Part shown: one piece after another, positions 1-8,124 of the stretch
Position numbering within the stretch: position 1 is the first letter of the stretch
Layout of the letters: each line of letters opens with the position of its first letter
NCBI GenBank assembly: GCA_039819565.1
Contig: JBCBRU010000003.1
Coordinates: 1-53,054 of the forward strand
Reading direction: 5' to 3'
DNA length: 53,054 nucleotides
DNA from: JAHQVK01 sp039819565
GTDB lineage: Bacteria > Myxococcota > Kuafuiibacteriia > Kuafuiibacteriales > Kuafuiibacteriaceae
Notes under the pieces: generated by a model
Databases searched by the model: none
What the model was told of the DNA's origin: nothing
The model's input: the letters and a program-made list of their open reading frames with translations, nothing else
Position numbers and translations under genes: made by a program

Positions 1-236
1 AACGGAAGATAGGTGGGTTCGACTTTGCGACGCGCCTCCCGCCCCTTGGGCAAGTTGGCCTTGGTGTGCTCGCAGCGAATGAGAGCGAGGACCCGGGCCG
101 CTCGAGGCATGGCGATCGGCGACCTCTACCTCGAGCTCTCCCGGGTCCTCGCTCTCATTCGCTGCGAGCACACCAAGGCCAACTTGCCCAAGGGGCTGGA
201 GGCGCGTCGCAAAGTCGAACCCACCTATCTTCCGTT
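1..236. repeat. Near-perfect 97-base inverted repeat at the window start
   Basis: Bases 1-97 are the reverse complement of 140-236 with a single mismatch (C40 against T197). The two arms are separated by 42 bases. The right arm lies inside the coding sequence of the S41-like protease, so the left arm is the copied, inverted part. A fold-back at the edge of a contig is most simply an amplification or assembly artefact. A real palindromic duplication cannot be excluded from this sequence alone. Confidence 0.9.
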
Positions 237-1362
237 TCGCTTCGTGCTCTTCGACGGGCGGATGTATGTCGATCGCCCGGGGCCGGGTACCGGCCTGACC
301 CGAGGGGATGAGGTTGTCGCCCTGGATGGTCGACCGATCGCCCAGCTGCTGGCCGAGGTCGAACCCCTCATCCCCGTGGACGGCGACACGGACGAGGTCA
401 AGCGTCTGGAGATCGCCTACTCAAATGAGCTAATGGGGCCCGGGCTCGATCACTTCGCGCCCTTCCTCCACCCGCTCCACAAGATGGTGGAGGTCCGGGC
501 GACACGCGACGGAAAGACCCGCGTCCTAAAGATCCCCCGGCTCACGTACCCGGAGTTTTTGGAGGTGGCCGGCGAACAGGGAAGATACGCGTCCAACTTC
601 AAGACGGCGGTCCGCTTCGACCGACTCGGCAAAGAGGGCGCCTACCTCGCCGTAGATACCTTCGTCAACTATCGGGATCCCGTGGACCCGATGGCCGTCT
701 TCGGGAAGATCTTCCATACTCTCAAGAAGGAGGGACGAAGCAAGCTCATTGTCGATCTCCGACGCACCGGAGGAGGCTCGGATGACGTGCCGGTGGCGCT
801 CTTTCGCCATCTCATCGCCAAACCCTCCCGGCATCGGGCCGAGCTTCGGGTCCAGACCCTCACCTACGACGCGGAGCTTCGGGCTCACATCGATACCTGG
901 GACAAGTCGGCGCTGGATCCCGACCCCAAGGACTTCGAGGCGCTCCCTCGAGGTGGCTTCCGGATGAAGCTCGACCCCGCCACTCTCATCTATCCCCCCG
1001 CCCCGAACGCCTTCGCGGGGGAGCTGATGATTCTCGTCGGGCCGGTCAACGCCTCGGGCGCAACCCACCTCCTCGCGGCCCTAGACTTGGCGGAGAGGGG
1101 CCTTCGGGTGGGGGAAGCCACGGGCGGGGCCCCCTCCGGGGCCACCGCTGGGGTCATCTTCTTCGTGGCTCTGCCCGAGAGCGGCATCAGCGTCCGCCTG
1201 CCGGTACAGCGTACGATCATGGCCGGGGCCGAGGAGCTTCCTCAGCGCCGCGGCTTGGCGCCCGATGTGGCGGCCCCGATGACCGCGGCGGACTATTTCG
1301 CCGGCCGGGATCCCGCGCTCGCCGCGGCCAAAGCCCGTCTCGGGCTCGGAGCCACGCCTTGA
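109..1362 (+). CDS. S41-family (tail-specific protease-like) peptidase, 5' end uncertain
   Basis: The protein has an N-terminal region with an 'IRCEHTK' segment like the 'I.CGHT' motif of S41 relatives. A PDZ-like stretch follows ('LTRGDEVVALDGRPI'), and then the S41 core with 'IVDLRRTGGGS' and 'VNASGATHLLAALDLA', where the small-residue/Ser segment is the likely nucleophile region. The open frame runs back into the inverted arm at 1-97, so the first residues there are antisense artefact. ATG 109 is only the first Met outside the arm, and the true start is probably lost. The family usually carries a signal peptide and acts in the periplasm; none is visible here because the 5' end is missing. 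The stop overlaps the TTG start of the next gene (TTGA). Family assignment is good; the substrate is unknown. Confidence 0.75.
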   Translation: MAIGDLYLELSRVLALIRCEHTKANLPKGLEARRKVEPTYLPFRFVLFDGRMYVDRPGPGTGLTRGDEVVALDGRPIAQLLAEVEPLIPVDGDTDEVKRLEIAYSNELMGPGLDHFAPFLHPLHKMVEVRATRDGKTRVLKIPRLTYPEFLEVAGEQGRYASNFKTAVRFDRLGKEGAYLAVDTFVNYRDPVDPMAVFGKIFHTLKKEGRSKLIVDLRRTGGGSDDVPVALFRHLIAKPSRHRAELRVQTLTYDAELRAHIDTWDKSALDPDPKDFEALPRGGFRMKLDPATLIYPPAPNAFAGELMILVGPVNASGATHLLAALDLAERGLRVGEATGGAPSGATAGVIFFVALPESGISVRLPVQRTIMAGAEELPQRRGLAPDVAAPMTAADYFAGRDPALAAAKARLGLGATP

Positions 1363-3377
1363 AATACCCACGTCTCTTTCAGCCTTTGGACCTCGGCCAC
1401 ACCACGCTCAAGAACCGCGCCATCATGGGTTCGATGCACACCGGCCTCGAGGAGGCCAAAGGTGGCTTTCATCGCATGGCGGCGTATTTCGCAGAGCGGG
1501 CTCGGGGCGGAGTGGGGATGATCATCACGGGGGGAATCGCGCCCAACGAAGAGTCCGCCATGGACGAGACCAAGCTCTCCACCGAGGCCGAGGCCGAGGC
1601 GCATCGAGTCGTGACCGAGGCGGTTCACGCCGCGGACCCGGAAGTAAAGATCTGCCTTCAGATCCTTCATGCGGGGGCCTTGGGGACCACCGAGAAGCTC
1701 GTCTCGCCGTCCGGGGTGCGCTCGCGCATCGGACGCTTCGAGCCGCGGGCGCTGAGCACCGAAGGGGTAAAAAAGCAGATCGAGGATCACGTCGAGTGCG
1801 CCGTGTTGGCGAAGCGGGCTGGCTACGACGGGGTCGAGATCATCGGCTCGGCCGGCTATCTCATCTCGACGTTCCTGGTCGAGAAGACCAACCAGCGCGA
1901 TGACGCCTACGGAGGAAGCTACGAAAACCGTATGCGCTTCCCTCTGGAGATCGTGTCCAAGACCCGCGCTGCGGTCGGCCCTGACTTCATCGTCATCTTC
2001 CGCATCGCGGCCATGGATATGCTCCAAGGGGGCATGAGTCGGGAGGAGATCGTGACCTTGGCTCAGCGCCTCGAGGAAGCGGGGGTGTCCATCATCTCAA
2101 CCCACTTCACCTGGCACGAGTCCGCAGTACCCACGATCGCCACCATGGTGCCGCGAGCGGCCTTCACCGGAGTGACGGGACGACTTCGGGCTTCGGTCTC
2201 GGTACCCATGATCACCTCGAATCGTATCAACATGCCCGACGTGGCCGAGGAGGTCTTGGCCCGCGGGGACGCCGACCTCGTGTCCATGGCCCGTCCGATG
2301 CTTGCCGACCCCGACTTCATGGTGAAGGCTCGGGAGGGACGCGAAGACGAGATCAATACCTGCATCGCGTGCAACCAAGCCTGCTTAGATCATATCTTTG
2401 CGGGAAAGATGACGAGCTGCCTCGTCAATCCCCGGGCGTGCCACGAGACGGAGCTCAACTACGCCCCTACCGACGCTCCGAAGCGGATTGCGGTGGTGGG
2501 CGCGGGGCCTGGCGGGCTGGCCTACGCCGCAGTGGCGGCCGAACGAGGTCATGCCGTTACCCTATTCGAGGCCGCCTCCGAGATCGGGGGTCAGTTCAAT
2601 CTCGCCAAGCGTATTCCGGGTAAAGAGGAGTTTCATGAGACCCTCCGCTACTACCGGCGAATGATCGAGCTCCGGGGCATCGATCTCCGTCTCGACCGCC
2701 GTGTTGCGGCTGAGGACCTCGAAGGCTTCGACCACGTAGCGGTGGCGACGGGGGTCACGCCTCGGGTCCCCGACATCGAGGGTATCGACCATCCGATGGT
2801 CGCCTCCTACGTCGAGGTCGTCACGGGAGCGCGGGAGGTGGGTCGGCGGGTAGCCGTCATTGGGGCCGGAGGTATTGGCTTCGACGTCTGCGAGCTTCTG
2901 AGTCACGCGGGGGTCTCCGCGTCGATGGACGTCGACGTGTTTGCCCGGGAGTGGGGCATCGACTTCGTCAACCATCCCCGGGGCGGGGTGACGGGAGTGG
3001 AGCCTCGGCCGGAGCGCGCGGATCGCGAGATCTATCTCCTGCAGCGGAAGACGACCCGGGTGGGCCGGGGGCTGGGCAAGACCACCGGCTGGACGCATCG
3101 CCTCGCCCTGGCCCGGCGGGGGGTCCAAATGATCAACGGGGTGCGCTACCGGCGGATCGATGACGAAGGCCTCCATGTCACGGTAGCGGGCGAGGCCCAG
3201 CTTCTCTCCGTGGACTCCGTCGTGGTGTGCGCGGGGCAGGAGTCGGAGCGCAGTCTCTTCGAGGAGTTGAAGGGGCGCGGCGCCTCCGTCGAGGTCATGG
3301 GCGGCGCCTACGAGGCGGCCGAGCTCGACGCCCAGGCAGCGATCGACCAAGCGAGTCGGCTCGCCGCCGTCATCTAG
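1359..3377 (+). CDS. fadH: NADPH-dependent 2,4-dienoyl-CoA reductase (FadH/Old Yellow Enzyme family)
   Basis: This 672-residue protein matches the usual FadH length and layout. An N-terminal FMN-binding TIM barrel ('LKNRAIMGSMHTGLE') contains the reductase motif 'WHESAVPTIATMVPRAAF' with the catalytic His. It is followed by a 4Fe-4S cluster motif 'CIACNQACLDHIFAGKMTSC' and a C-terminal FAD/NAD(P) module with 'VVGAGPGGLAYA' and 'VIGAGGIGFDV'. The family reduces 2,4-dienoyl-CoA during beta-oxidation of unsaturated fatty acids in the cytoplasm. The start is a TTG that overlaps the stop of the upstream protease gene, implying translational coupling. A related enone-reductase role is possible, but the full cofactor set favours a dienoyl-CoA reductase. 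Confidence 0.9.
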   Translation: MKYPRLFQPLDLGHTTLKNRAIMGSMHTGLEEAKGGFHRMAAYFAERARGGVGMIITGGIAPNEESAMDETKLSTEAEAEAHRVVTEAVHAADPEVKICLQILHAGALGTTEKLVSPSGVRSRIGRFEPRALSTEGVKKQIEDHVECAVLAKRAGYDGVEIIGSAGYLISTFLVEKTNQRDDAYGGSYENRMRFPLEIVSKTRAAVGPDFIVIFRIAAMDMLQGGMSREEIVTLAQRLEEAGVSIISTHFTWHESAVPTIATMVPRAAFTGVTGRLRASVSVPMITSNRINMPDVAEEVLARGDADLVSMARPMLADPDFMVKAREGREDEINTCIACNQACLDHIFAGKMTSCLVNPRACHETELNYAPTDAPKRIAVVGAGPGGLAYAAVAAERGHAVTLFEAASEIGGQFNLAKRIPGKEEFHETLRYYRRMIELRGIDLRLDRRVAAEDLEGFDHVAVATGVTPRVPDIEGIDHPMVASYVEVVTGAREVGRRVAVIGAGGIGFDVCELLSHAGVSASMDVDVFAREWGIDFVNHPRGGVTGVEPRPERADREIYLLQRKTTRVGRGLGKTTGWTHRLALARRGVQMINGVRYRRIDDEGLHVTVAGEAQLLSVDSVVVCAGQESERSLFEELKGRGASVEVMGGAYEAAELDAQAAIDQASRLAAVI

Positions 3378-3436
3378 ATGTGCACGTGTCTTCTCTACAG
3401 GCGGTACGCGCTCTTCGTTTCGTGCCACCATGAGCC

Positions 3437-4075
3437 GTGGCGAAGACTATCGAGTTCTTTTTCGATCTCTCCTCACCGTGGACCTGTCTGGCCTTTCACA
3501 ACATTCGAAAGCGCCTCGACCCTGAGGAGGTGACCATCCGATGGCGGCCCTTCTTGGTGGGAGGGGTCCACAATCAGGTCAACGAAGCCTACGTCGAGGC
3601 CCGCGCCAACGACATCTCCCAACCCAAATGGCGGCAGCTCATGCAGGCGCTGATGGACTGGGCCGCTCTCTCAGGGGTCACGATGAACTTCCCGTCTCAG
3701 TTCTTTCCGCTGCGCTCCGTCCACGCCATGCGGTTCTGTTGCGCTCTCGAACACGATCCGGCGGCGCTGGTGCGGTTCGCTGAGGTTGGTTTCGAAGCCT
3801 ATTATACGGATCAGAAAAACCTCGATGATCCCGAGGTGCTCACGGTCCTGGCGGAAGCGGCGGGCTTGGACGGCGAGGCGCTTCGTCGACGGTCGACGGA
3901 GCAGGAGATCAAAGACCACCTGCGGGCCAATACCGCCGAGGCGGTGGAGCGGGGGGCCTTCGGGTCTCCCAGCATCTTCGTGCCTTTCGGCGAGGGGGAG
4001 CGCCTCTACTTTGGAAACGACCAACTCCCCCTAGTGGAGTGGGCCCTCGATCAGAGCGTGTCTCCAACGTCGTAG
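3437..4075 (+). CDS. DsbA-family oxidoreductase / 2-hydroxychromene-2-carboxylate isomerase-like
   Basis: The 212-residue protein starts at GTG 3437. It opens with 'IEFFFDLSSPWTCLAFHNI', the thioredoxin-fold start of HCCA isomerases and kappa-class GST relatives, where the first Ser replaces the redox Cys. A helical insertion follows, and the C-terminal half contains 'AVERGAFGSPSIFVPFGEGERLYFGNDQL', the cis-Pro 'GSPSIFV' and 'FGND' features of the family. It is probably cytoplasmic and glutathione-dependent. It lies 60 bases after the dienoyl-CoA reductase gene and may be co-transcribed with it, which fits a lipid or aromatic breakdown context. The 3' end overlaps the convergent gene at 4051-4527 by 25 bases. 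The substrate is not predictable. Confidence 0.85.
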   Translation: MAKTIEFFFDLSSPWTCLAFHNIRKRLDPEEVTIRWRPFLVGGVHNQVNEAYVEARANDISQPKWRQLMQALMDWAALSGVTMNFPSQFFPLRSVHAMRFCCALEHDPAALVRFAEVGFEAYYTDQKNLDDPEVLTVLAEAAGLDGEALRRRSTEQEIKDHLRANTAEAVERGAFGSPSIFVPFGEGERLYFGNDQLPLVEWALDQSVSPTS

Positions 4076-4527
4076 GGGTCCCATCCCACCGAACGCCCTC
4101 GGGCGGTCGGACGGGAAGTCGCGACGGGCGCGGGCGCAGGCTTGGGCTTCGGTGCGGCGGGAGCCCGCGGGGCGGCCGCGACCGGTTTGGCGGCGACCGG
4201 TTGGGTCGCGGGGGTGGTGGGCTTTCGTGCCGTAGGGGGCTGTGTCCAAGACGGCGGCAGCTTCGGCATCCAGGACGTCCGAGTCGGCGGGGCCCGTTTG
4301 GGGGCTGCCGACGTCGACGTGAGCGTTTCCATGTCCTCCAAGGCCTCGATCGACGCGCGAAGGTCGGCGGCGCCTAGCTTCACCTTCCGAGCGTCCGGGG
4401 CGAGGCTGGGGTCCGGGTCCGCGACGATGGTGACGTAGACGTCCGTCCCATCGGTCGAGAGCTCGACCTTCGTCGTCTTATCGGCCGGATCCTTGGGGGT
4501 GTGGATCGTGACCCGACGGGTGACCAT
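4051..4527 (-). CDS. Hypothetical Pro/Ala-rich protein
   Basis: I do not recognise this 158-residue protein. The first 70 residues look like a small mixed alpha/beta domain ('VELSTDGTDVYVTIVADPD'). They are followed by a Lys/Pro/Ala-rich tail with repeated 'PVAAKPVAAAPRAPAA'-like stretches, which is probably disordered. The ATG at 4527 has a GAAGGAAGGGAC ribosome-binding region just upstream. There is no signal peptide or membrane segment. The gene converges on and overlaps the isomerase gene, and is divergent from the metallo-beta-lactamase fusion. The strong ribosome-binding site and the domain-plus-linker layout support a real gene. Confidence 0.6.
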   Translation of the reverse strand: MVTRRVTIHTPKDPADKTTKVELSTDGTDVYVTIVADPDPSLAPDARKVKLGAADLRASIEALEDMETLTSTSAAPKRAPPTRTSWMPKLPPSWTQPPTARKPTTPATQPVAAKPVAAAPRAPAAPKPKPAPAPVATSRPTARGRSVGWDPYDVGDTL

Positions 4528-4750
4528 GTCCCTTCCTTCGGCCGCTCCGGGAGGAATCCGAGAGTGGGGGCCGTCGCGTCGCCTCGCTTGCCGCTTCGAA
4601 GAGCGAAATCGTGCCGAAACGGAAGAAGATGCGGGACCGACGGAAGACGAGCTCCTCTTCGAGCTCGCCTGTCAGCTCGAAGCGGCGCGACCGTAGACGC
4701 GTCGACGTCCGGGCATCGTCGGCTCGACTCCGATACCCTATGCTCCCGAC

Positions 4751-6478
4751 GTGAACACTCTCCGGGCCGTCTCACGGATGCTCTCCTGGCTAGGGCTGGG
4801 GCTTGTCGCGTGCGCGGCGTCGTCGGCGAACGAGACCGCGGTGATTCAGCCCGAGGGCGTTCAGCTTTCGTCCGACGTGACCGTCCGTCCCTTGACCGAG
4901 ACGGTTTGGCTCCACACCAGCCTGAAGGCTCTCCGCCGGTGGGGGCTGATTCGCACCAACGGTCTGATCGTGATCAGCGAGCGAGAGCTCACGCTCGTCG
5001 ATACGGCCTGGACGGTTCCGCAGACCAAGATCATCTTGGATTGGGCCACTCGTACCTTCGATCGCCCCGTGACGCGCGCGGTGCTGACCCACGCCCACGA
5101 CGACAAGATGGGCGGGGTGGCGGCGCTTCGGGCCCAGAAGGTCCGTACCTATGCCCATCAGCTCTCGAATATGGCGGCCCCTCGGGTCGGCCTCCTTCCT
5201 GCGGACAGGGCTCTCGCCTTCGATTCCGCGGGCTTCGTGCGGGTGGGGGCGGTGACCGCATACTATCCGGGCCCGGGGCATACCATCGACAACATCGTGG
5301 TCGCCGCGCCCGGGCAGGTCCTCTTCGGTGGTTGTTTGATTCGCCCCGGCGGCACCAAGTCCCTCGGCAACACGGCCGATGCCGACGTTGCGTACTGGGA
5401 CGAATCTGTCGCGAGCGTGAAGCGCGCCTTTCCCGCCGCCACCACCGTCGTCCCCAGCCACGGGCCGCCCGCGGGTCCGGAGCTGCTCGACGCGACGATC
5501 GCCCTCGCGCGCTCGGCGGACGTCGGCGTTGGGCTCGAAGGCCTGTGGACGCGGACCCATCGCGTCGTCACCCGCTACGAGAAGCTCCTCGCTGCCTCGC
5601 ACGGAGGATCTACCCCAACGAGGCTCGCCCGCGAGCTCGGGGTGCCGAGCGACGACGTGGATGGGTTTCTCAACTTTGCCCTCAACTACGGCCCTACCTC
5701 GATCTCGGTGGAGCGGCTGCGGATCCGCTACCCTCACTATGCTCCGGGCCCGGTCCAGGCCGACCTGGAGCGGCTGGCCCAGCGCGGCTGGCTCGCTCCG
5801 GAAAACCTGGAAGGCACGTTTGCGGTCACGCCGAAGGGGCGCGCCCTCGTCCAGCGCGCCTTCGTTCTCGAAGTCGAGATCGCAACCCAAGCTTCAAAAG
5901 GAGCCGAGGCTGCCCTCGGGCGCATCGCCTCGGTGCTGGGGAGGGTTGCCGAAGCTGCTTCGGGTCTCGACGACGGCGAAGTCAATACATCGATCGCGTG
6001 GAGACGGGCGGCGTTTCGTCAGCCGGCCTCGGCTCCTCCCTTTGCCCAAGCGACTCAGACCTTGCGCGACGTCGTCGCCTTCACAGACGACAATGCTCAC
6101 TCCCGACTTCATCGTTTGCGCCGCAAGGCCCCTTTCCCAGAGGGGGTCGACGCCCTCGGCCAGGAGCTCTTTTCGGCCCTGCGCGGGGGGCAGACCTACC
6201 CGCTTGCTCACTGCGCTGCCCACGGTACCTGGAGGGTAGGAAGCAAAGCCTGTCGAGCCTCCATGGACGCCCTCGTGCGGCTGGGCTTGGTTGAGCTAGG
6301 GGACGAAGGCCAGTTTCGGCAGACCAGGCTGGGGGCAGCGTTTTCGGATATGGCCGACCGCGAGGCACACCGGCGCCTCTACCGGACGTGGCAGACGTTG
6401 AGCGCGGATGAGCTCAGCGCTTTTCGAGCCGCTTTGGCCCGCCTCGAGGCTGAGGCTGACGCTCTCGAGCTCCGCTGA
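4751..6478 (+). CDS. Lipoprotein class B1 metallo-beta-lactamase fused to a winged-helix-like C-terminal region
   Basis: The 575-residue protein begins with a lipoprotein signal ending in 'LGLVAC' (Cys21). Residues about 40-255 form a subclass B1 metallo-beta-lactamase with all six zinc ligands visible. His114, His116 and Asp118 lie in 'THAHDDKMGG', His177 in 'GPGHTIDN', Cys195 in 'FGGCLI' and His237 in 'VVPSHG'. The rest, about 310 residues, is helical. It contains a helix-turn-helix/winged-helix-like stretch at about 284-345 ('PTRLARELGVPSDDVDGFL', then 'LERLAQRGWL' and 'VTPKGRALV') and a second similar segment near residue 500. B1 enzymes normally end at about 250 residues. I see no internal ATG or GTG in the linker and no frameshift, so this appears to be a true fusion. 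Hydrolysis of beta-lactams is inferred from the ligands. Confidence 0.85.
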   Translation: MNTLRAVSRMLSWLGLGLVACAASSANETAVIQPEGVQLSSDVTVRPLTETVWLHTSLKALRRWGLIRTNGLIVISERELTLVDTAWTVPQTKIILDWATRTFDRPVTRAVLTHAHDDKMGGVAALRAQKVRTYAHQLSNMAAPRVGLLPADRALAFDSAGFVRVGAVTAYYPGPGHTIDNIVVAAPGQVLFGGCLIRPGGTKSLGNTADADVAYWDESVASVKRAFPAATTVVPSHGPPAGPELLDATIALARSADVGVGLEGLWTRTHRVVTRYEKLLAASHGGSTPTRLARELGVPSDDVDGFLNFALNYGPTSISVERLRIRYPHYAPGPVQADLERLAQRGWLAPENLEGTFAVTPKGRALVQRAFVLEVEIATQASKGAEAALGRIASVLGRVAEAASGLDDGEVNTSIAWRRAAFRQPASAPPFAQATQTLRDVVAFTDDNAHSRLHRLRRKAPFPEGVDALGQELFSALRGGQTYPLAHCAAHGTWRVGSKACRASMDALVRLGLVELGDEGQFRQTRLGAAFSDMADREAHRRLYRTWQTLSADELSAFRAALARLEAEADALELR

Positions 6479-6593
6479 GCCTGACCCTGACCGCTCGTTG
6501 GACTCCCGCCCGGCCCCCGGCGGTGGGGACCTCGAGGCGGATGGAGCCGAGCCCACTAAAGACACGGCCCGTCCCCTGAGCGATGCTCTTGGC

Positions 6594-7217
6594 ATGTACG
6601 TGCTGCACGGTGCCCCGGGGAGCGGGGCTGCGATCATCGAGTTTGCGCTGGCCGAGCTCGGCTTGGGCTATCGCTACATGCTCGTGTCCCTGCGGGACGA
6701 AGCTCAGCGAGACGAGGCCTACGCCGAGCTGAACCCGCATCGAAAGGTGCCCACGCTGATCACTCCGGACGGCGAGACGCTGACGGAGTCGGCGGCGATC
6801 CTGCTTACCCTGGAGGAGCGCCACCCAGGCTCCGAGCTTCTTCCTCCGGCGGGGTCCCAGGAGCGAGCGCAGGCCCTTCGGCTTCTCCTGTTCGCTGCGA
6901 CCGAGCTCTATCCGATCATCGAGATCGTCGACTATCCCGAGCGTTTTGGGCCGGAAGCGGTCAAGGAGGCCATCAAGGCGCGGGCGCTCGAGACGTGGCG
7001 AGGTCGCTGGCTCTTGGTGGAGTCCAAACTGGAATCCGGCCCTTTCCTCTTCGGGGACCAGCTCTCGATCGTAGACCTCTATCTTGCGGTTCTGTCGCGC
7101 TGGGACCTTCGTCCTGAGGACCGCGAAGCACTCCCTCGAGTCGTGGCCCTTTCCCGGGCCGTCGCCGAGCGCCCCGCTCTCCGAGAGCTTTGGCTCCGCA
7201 ACTTCCCCGCGAAATAA
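6594..7217 (+). CDS. Glutathione S-transferase
   Basis: This 207-residue protein has an N-terminal thioredoxin-like GST domain ('MYVLHGAPGSGAAIIEFALA', 'LNPHRKVPTLITPDG', 'LTESAAILLTLEERHP'). The cis-Pro 'KVPTL' and the glutathione-binding 'ESAAI' segment are intact. An all-helical C-terminal domain follows with the N-capping-like 'FLFGDQLSIVDLYLAVL'. The open frame extends upstream, but ATG 6594 gives the standard GST start. The ribosome-binding site there is weak. The enzyme is cytoplasmic and conjugates or isomerises electrophiles; the class cannot be fixed by eye. It follows the metallo-beta-lactamase fusion by 115 bases on the same strand, and an IS element follows 35 bases after its stop. 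Confidence 0.9.
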   Translation: MYVLHGAPGSGAAIIEFALAELGLGYRYMLVSLRDEAQRDEAYAELNPHRKVPTLITPDGETLTESAAILLTLEERHPGSELLPPAGSQERAQALRLLLFAATELYPIIEIVDYPERFGPEAVKEAIKARALETWRGRWLLVESKLESGPFLFGDQLSIVDLYLAVLSRWDLRPEDREALPRVVALSRAVAERPALRELWLRNFPAK

Positions 7218-7252
7218 CGCCGCGTCTCCTAATCACCCTGACGGGATACTAG

Positions 7253-7267
7253 GGGCTGTCGGCAAAT
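7253..7267 (+). repeat. Left terminal inverted repeat of the IS element
   Basis: This 15-base repeat (GGGCTGTCGGCAAAT) is matched without mismatch by the reverse complement at 8110-8124. It is preceded by CTAG. Confidence 0.93.
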
Positions 7268-7348
7268 GTGCTCGATCTTCGCGTAACCAGATCGATTTGT
7301 CCGTTTTCGCCCTTTCGGGACGATCCAGATCATGATCTACCCTACTCG

Positions 7349-8106
7349 ATGACACGGCGACGCTTTGATCTGTCGAACGAGCAGTGGGAGCGACTGGCTC
7401 CTTTGCTGCCTCCTCAGCGGCCGCGTCGTGCCGGTCGGCCGGCGTTGTGCCACCGCAAGATGCTCAACGGGATGCTGTGGGTACTGAGGACGGGCGCTCC
7501 TTGGCGCGACCTGCCGCCAGCCTACGGCCGATGGACATCAGTCTACAGCCGGTTTCTGCGCTGGAGCAAAGCTGGCTTGCTTCAGGCAGTCCTCGAGGAA
7601 CTCGCCAAAGAAGCCGACGACGAATACATGCTGGTAGATGGTTCGCTCGTGCGCGTGCATCAGGATGCGGTGGGAGGAAAAAAAACGGATCAGAATGCGT
7701 AGGGGCATCACGAGGAGGCTCTACGACGAAGATCAACGCGCTCTGCGATGCCCTTGGAAACCCCGTCCGAATTCTGCTCGGGGAAGGAAGCGGCCACGAC
7801 CTCAGGTTCGCCCCCGAGCTCGTGCAGCAGCTTTCCAGCACCACCGTCATAGCTGACAAGGGGTACGACTCCACTCGCTTCATCGAGCAACTTGAAATGC
7901 AGGGATGCGCCGTGATCATACCCGCACGGGCGAATCGGAAACAGCCCCGCGAATACGATAGGCACACCTACAAGGACCGCCGCTATGTGGAGATCTTCTT
8001 CCAGAAGATTAAGCGTTTCCGGCGCATCGCGACCCGCTACGAAAAGCTCGCCGCGACCTACGAAGCGATGGTGGTACTGGCCTCGGTCTTGGTCTGGCTA
8101 CGTTGA
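7349..8106 (+). CDS. IS5-family DDE transposase made by -1 frameshift
   Basis: The first frame (7349-7702) encodes the N-terminal DUF4096-like part ('RFDLSNEQWERLAPLLPP', 'GAPWRDLPPAYG', 'SVYSRFLRWSKAG') and the first catalytic Asp in 'LVDGSLVRVHQDA'. The second frame continues in the -1 register from the A run to 8106. It carries 'GGSTTKINALCDALGNP', the second Asp in 'VIADKGYDS' and the Glu in 'YVEIFFQKIKRFRRIATRY'. Reading is expected to slip at 7678-7685, where AAA-AAA codons sit in both frames. ATG 7349 is the start that gives the family N-terminus. No stop or deletion damages either half, so the enzyme is probably active if the slip occurs. Confidence 0.9.
7678..7685 (+). other. Slippery A8 frameshift site in the transposase
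   Basis: Eight consecutive A residues lie at the junction of the two transposase frames. A -1 slip here joins 'VHQDAVGGKK' of the first frame to the 'RKKNGSECVGASRGGSTTK' reading of the second. Homopolymer A runs at this position are typical of IS427-type elements. A sequencing length error in the homopolymer is the alternative. Confidence 0.75.
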
Positions 8107-8109
8107 TGG

Positions 8110-8124
8110 ATTTGCCGACAGCCC
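8110..8124 (-). repeat. Right terminal inverted repeat of the IS element
   Basis: This is the perfect inverted copy of 7253-7267. It is followed directly by CTAG (8125-8128), whose complement supplies the stop codon of the neighbouring reverse-strand gene. Confidence 0.93.

Larger units (their letters stand above)
7253..8124 (+). mobile_element. Complete IS5-family (IS427-like) insertion sequence
   Basis: The element is 872 bases long with perfect 15-base terminal inverted repeats (7253-7267 and 8110-8124) beginning GGGCTGTCGG. CTAG flanks both ends (7249-7252 and 8125-8128); it is either a four-base target duplication or a TA duplication nested in C/G. Inside are two overlapping frames that together make a DDE transposase, joined at a run of eight A. 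This layout matches the IS427 group of the IS5 family. Everything needed for transposition appears intact. Confidence 0.93.

Noticed and set aside
4501..6294. A 597-codon forward frame overlapping the metallo-beta-lactamase fusion in another register
   Set aside because: It is dominated by Arg/Gly/Ser and has no zinc motifs, unlike the frame at 4751.
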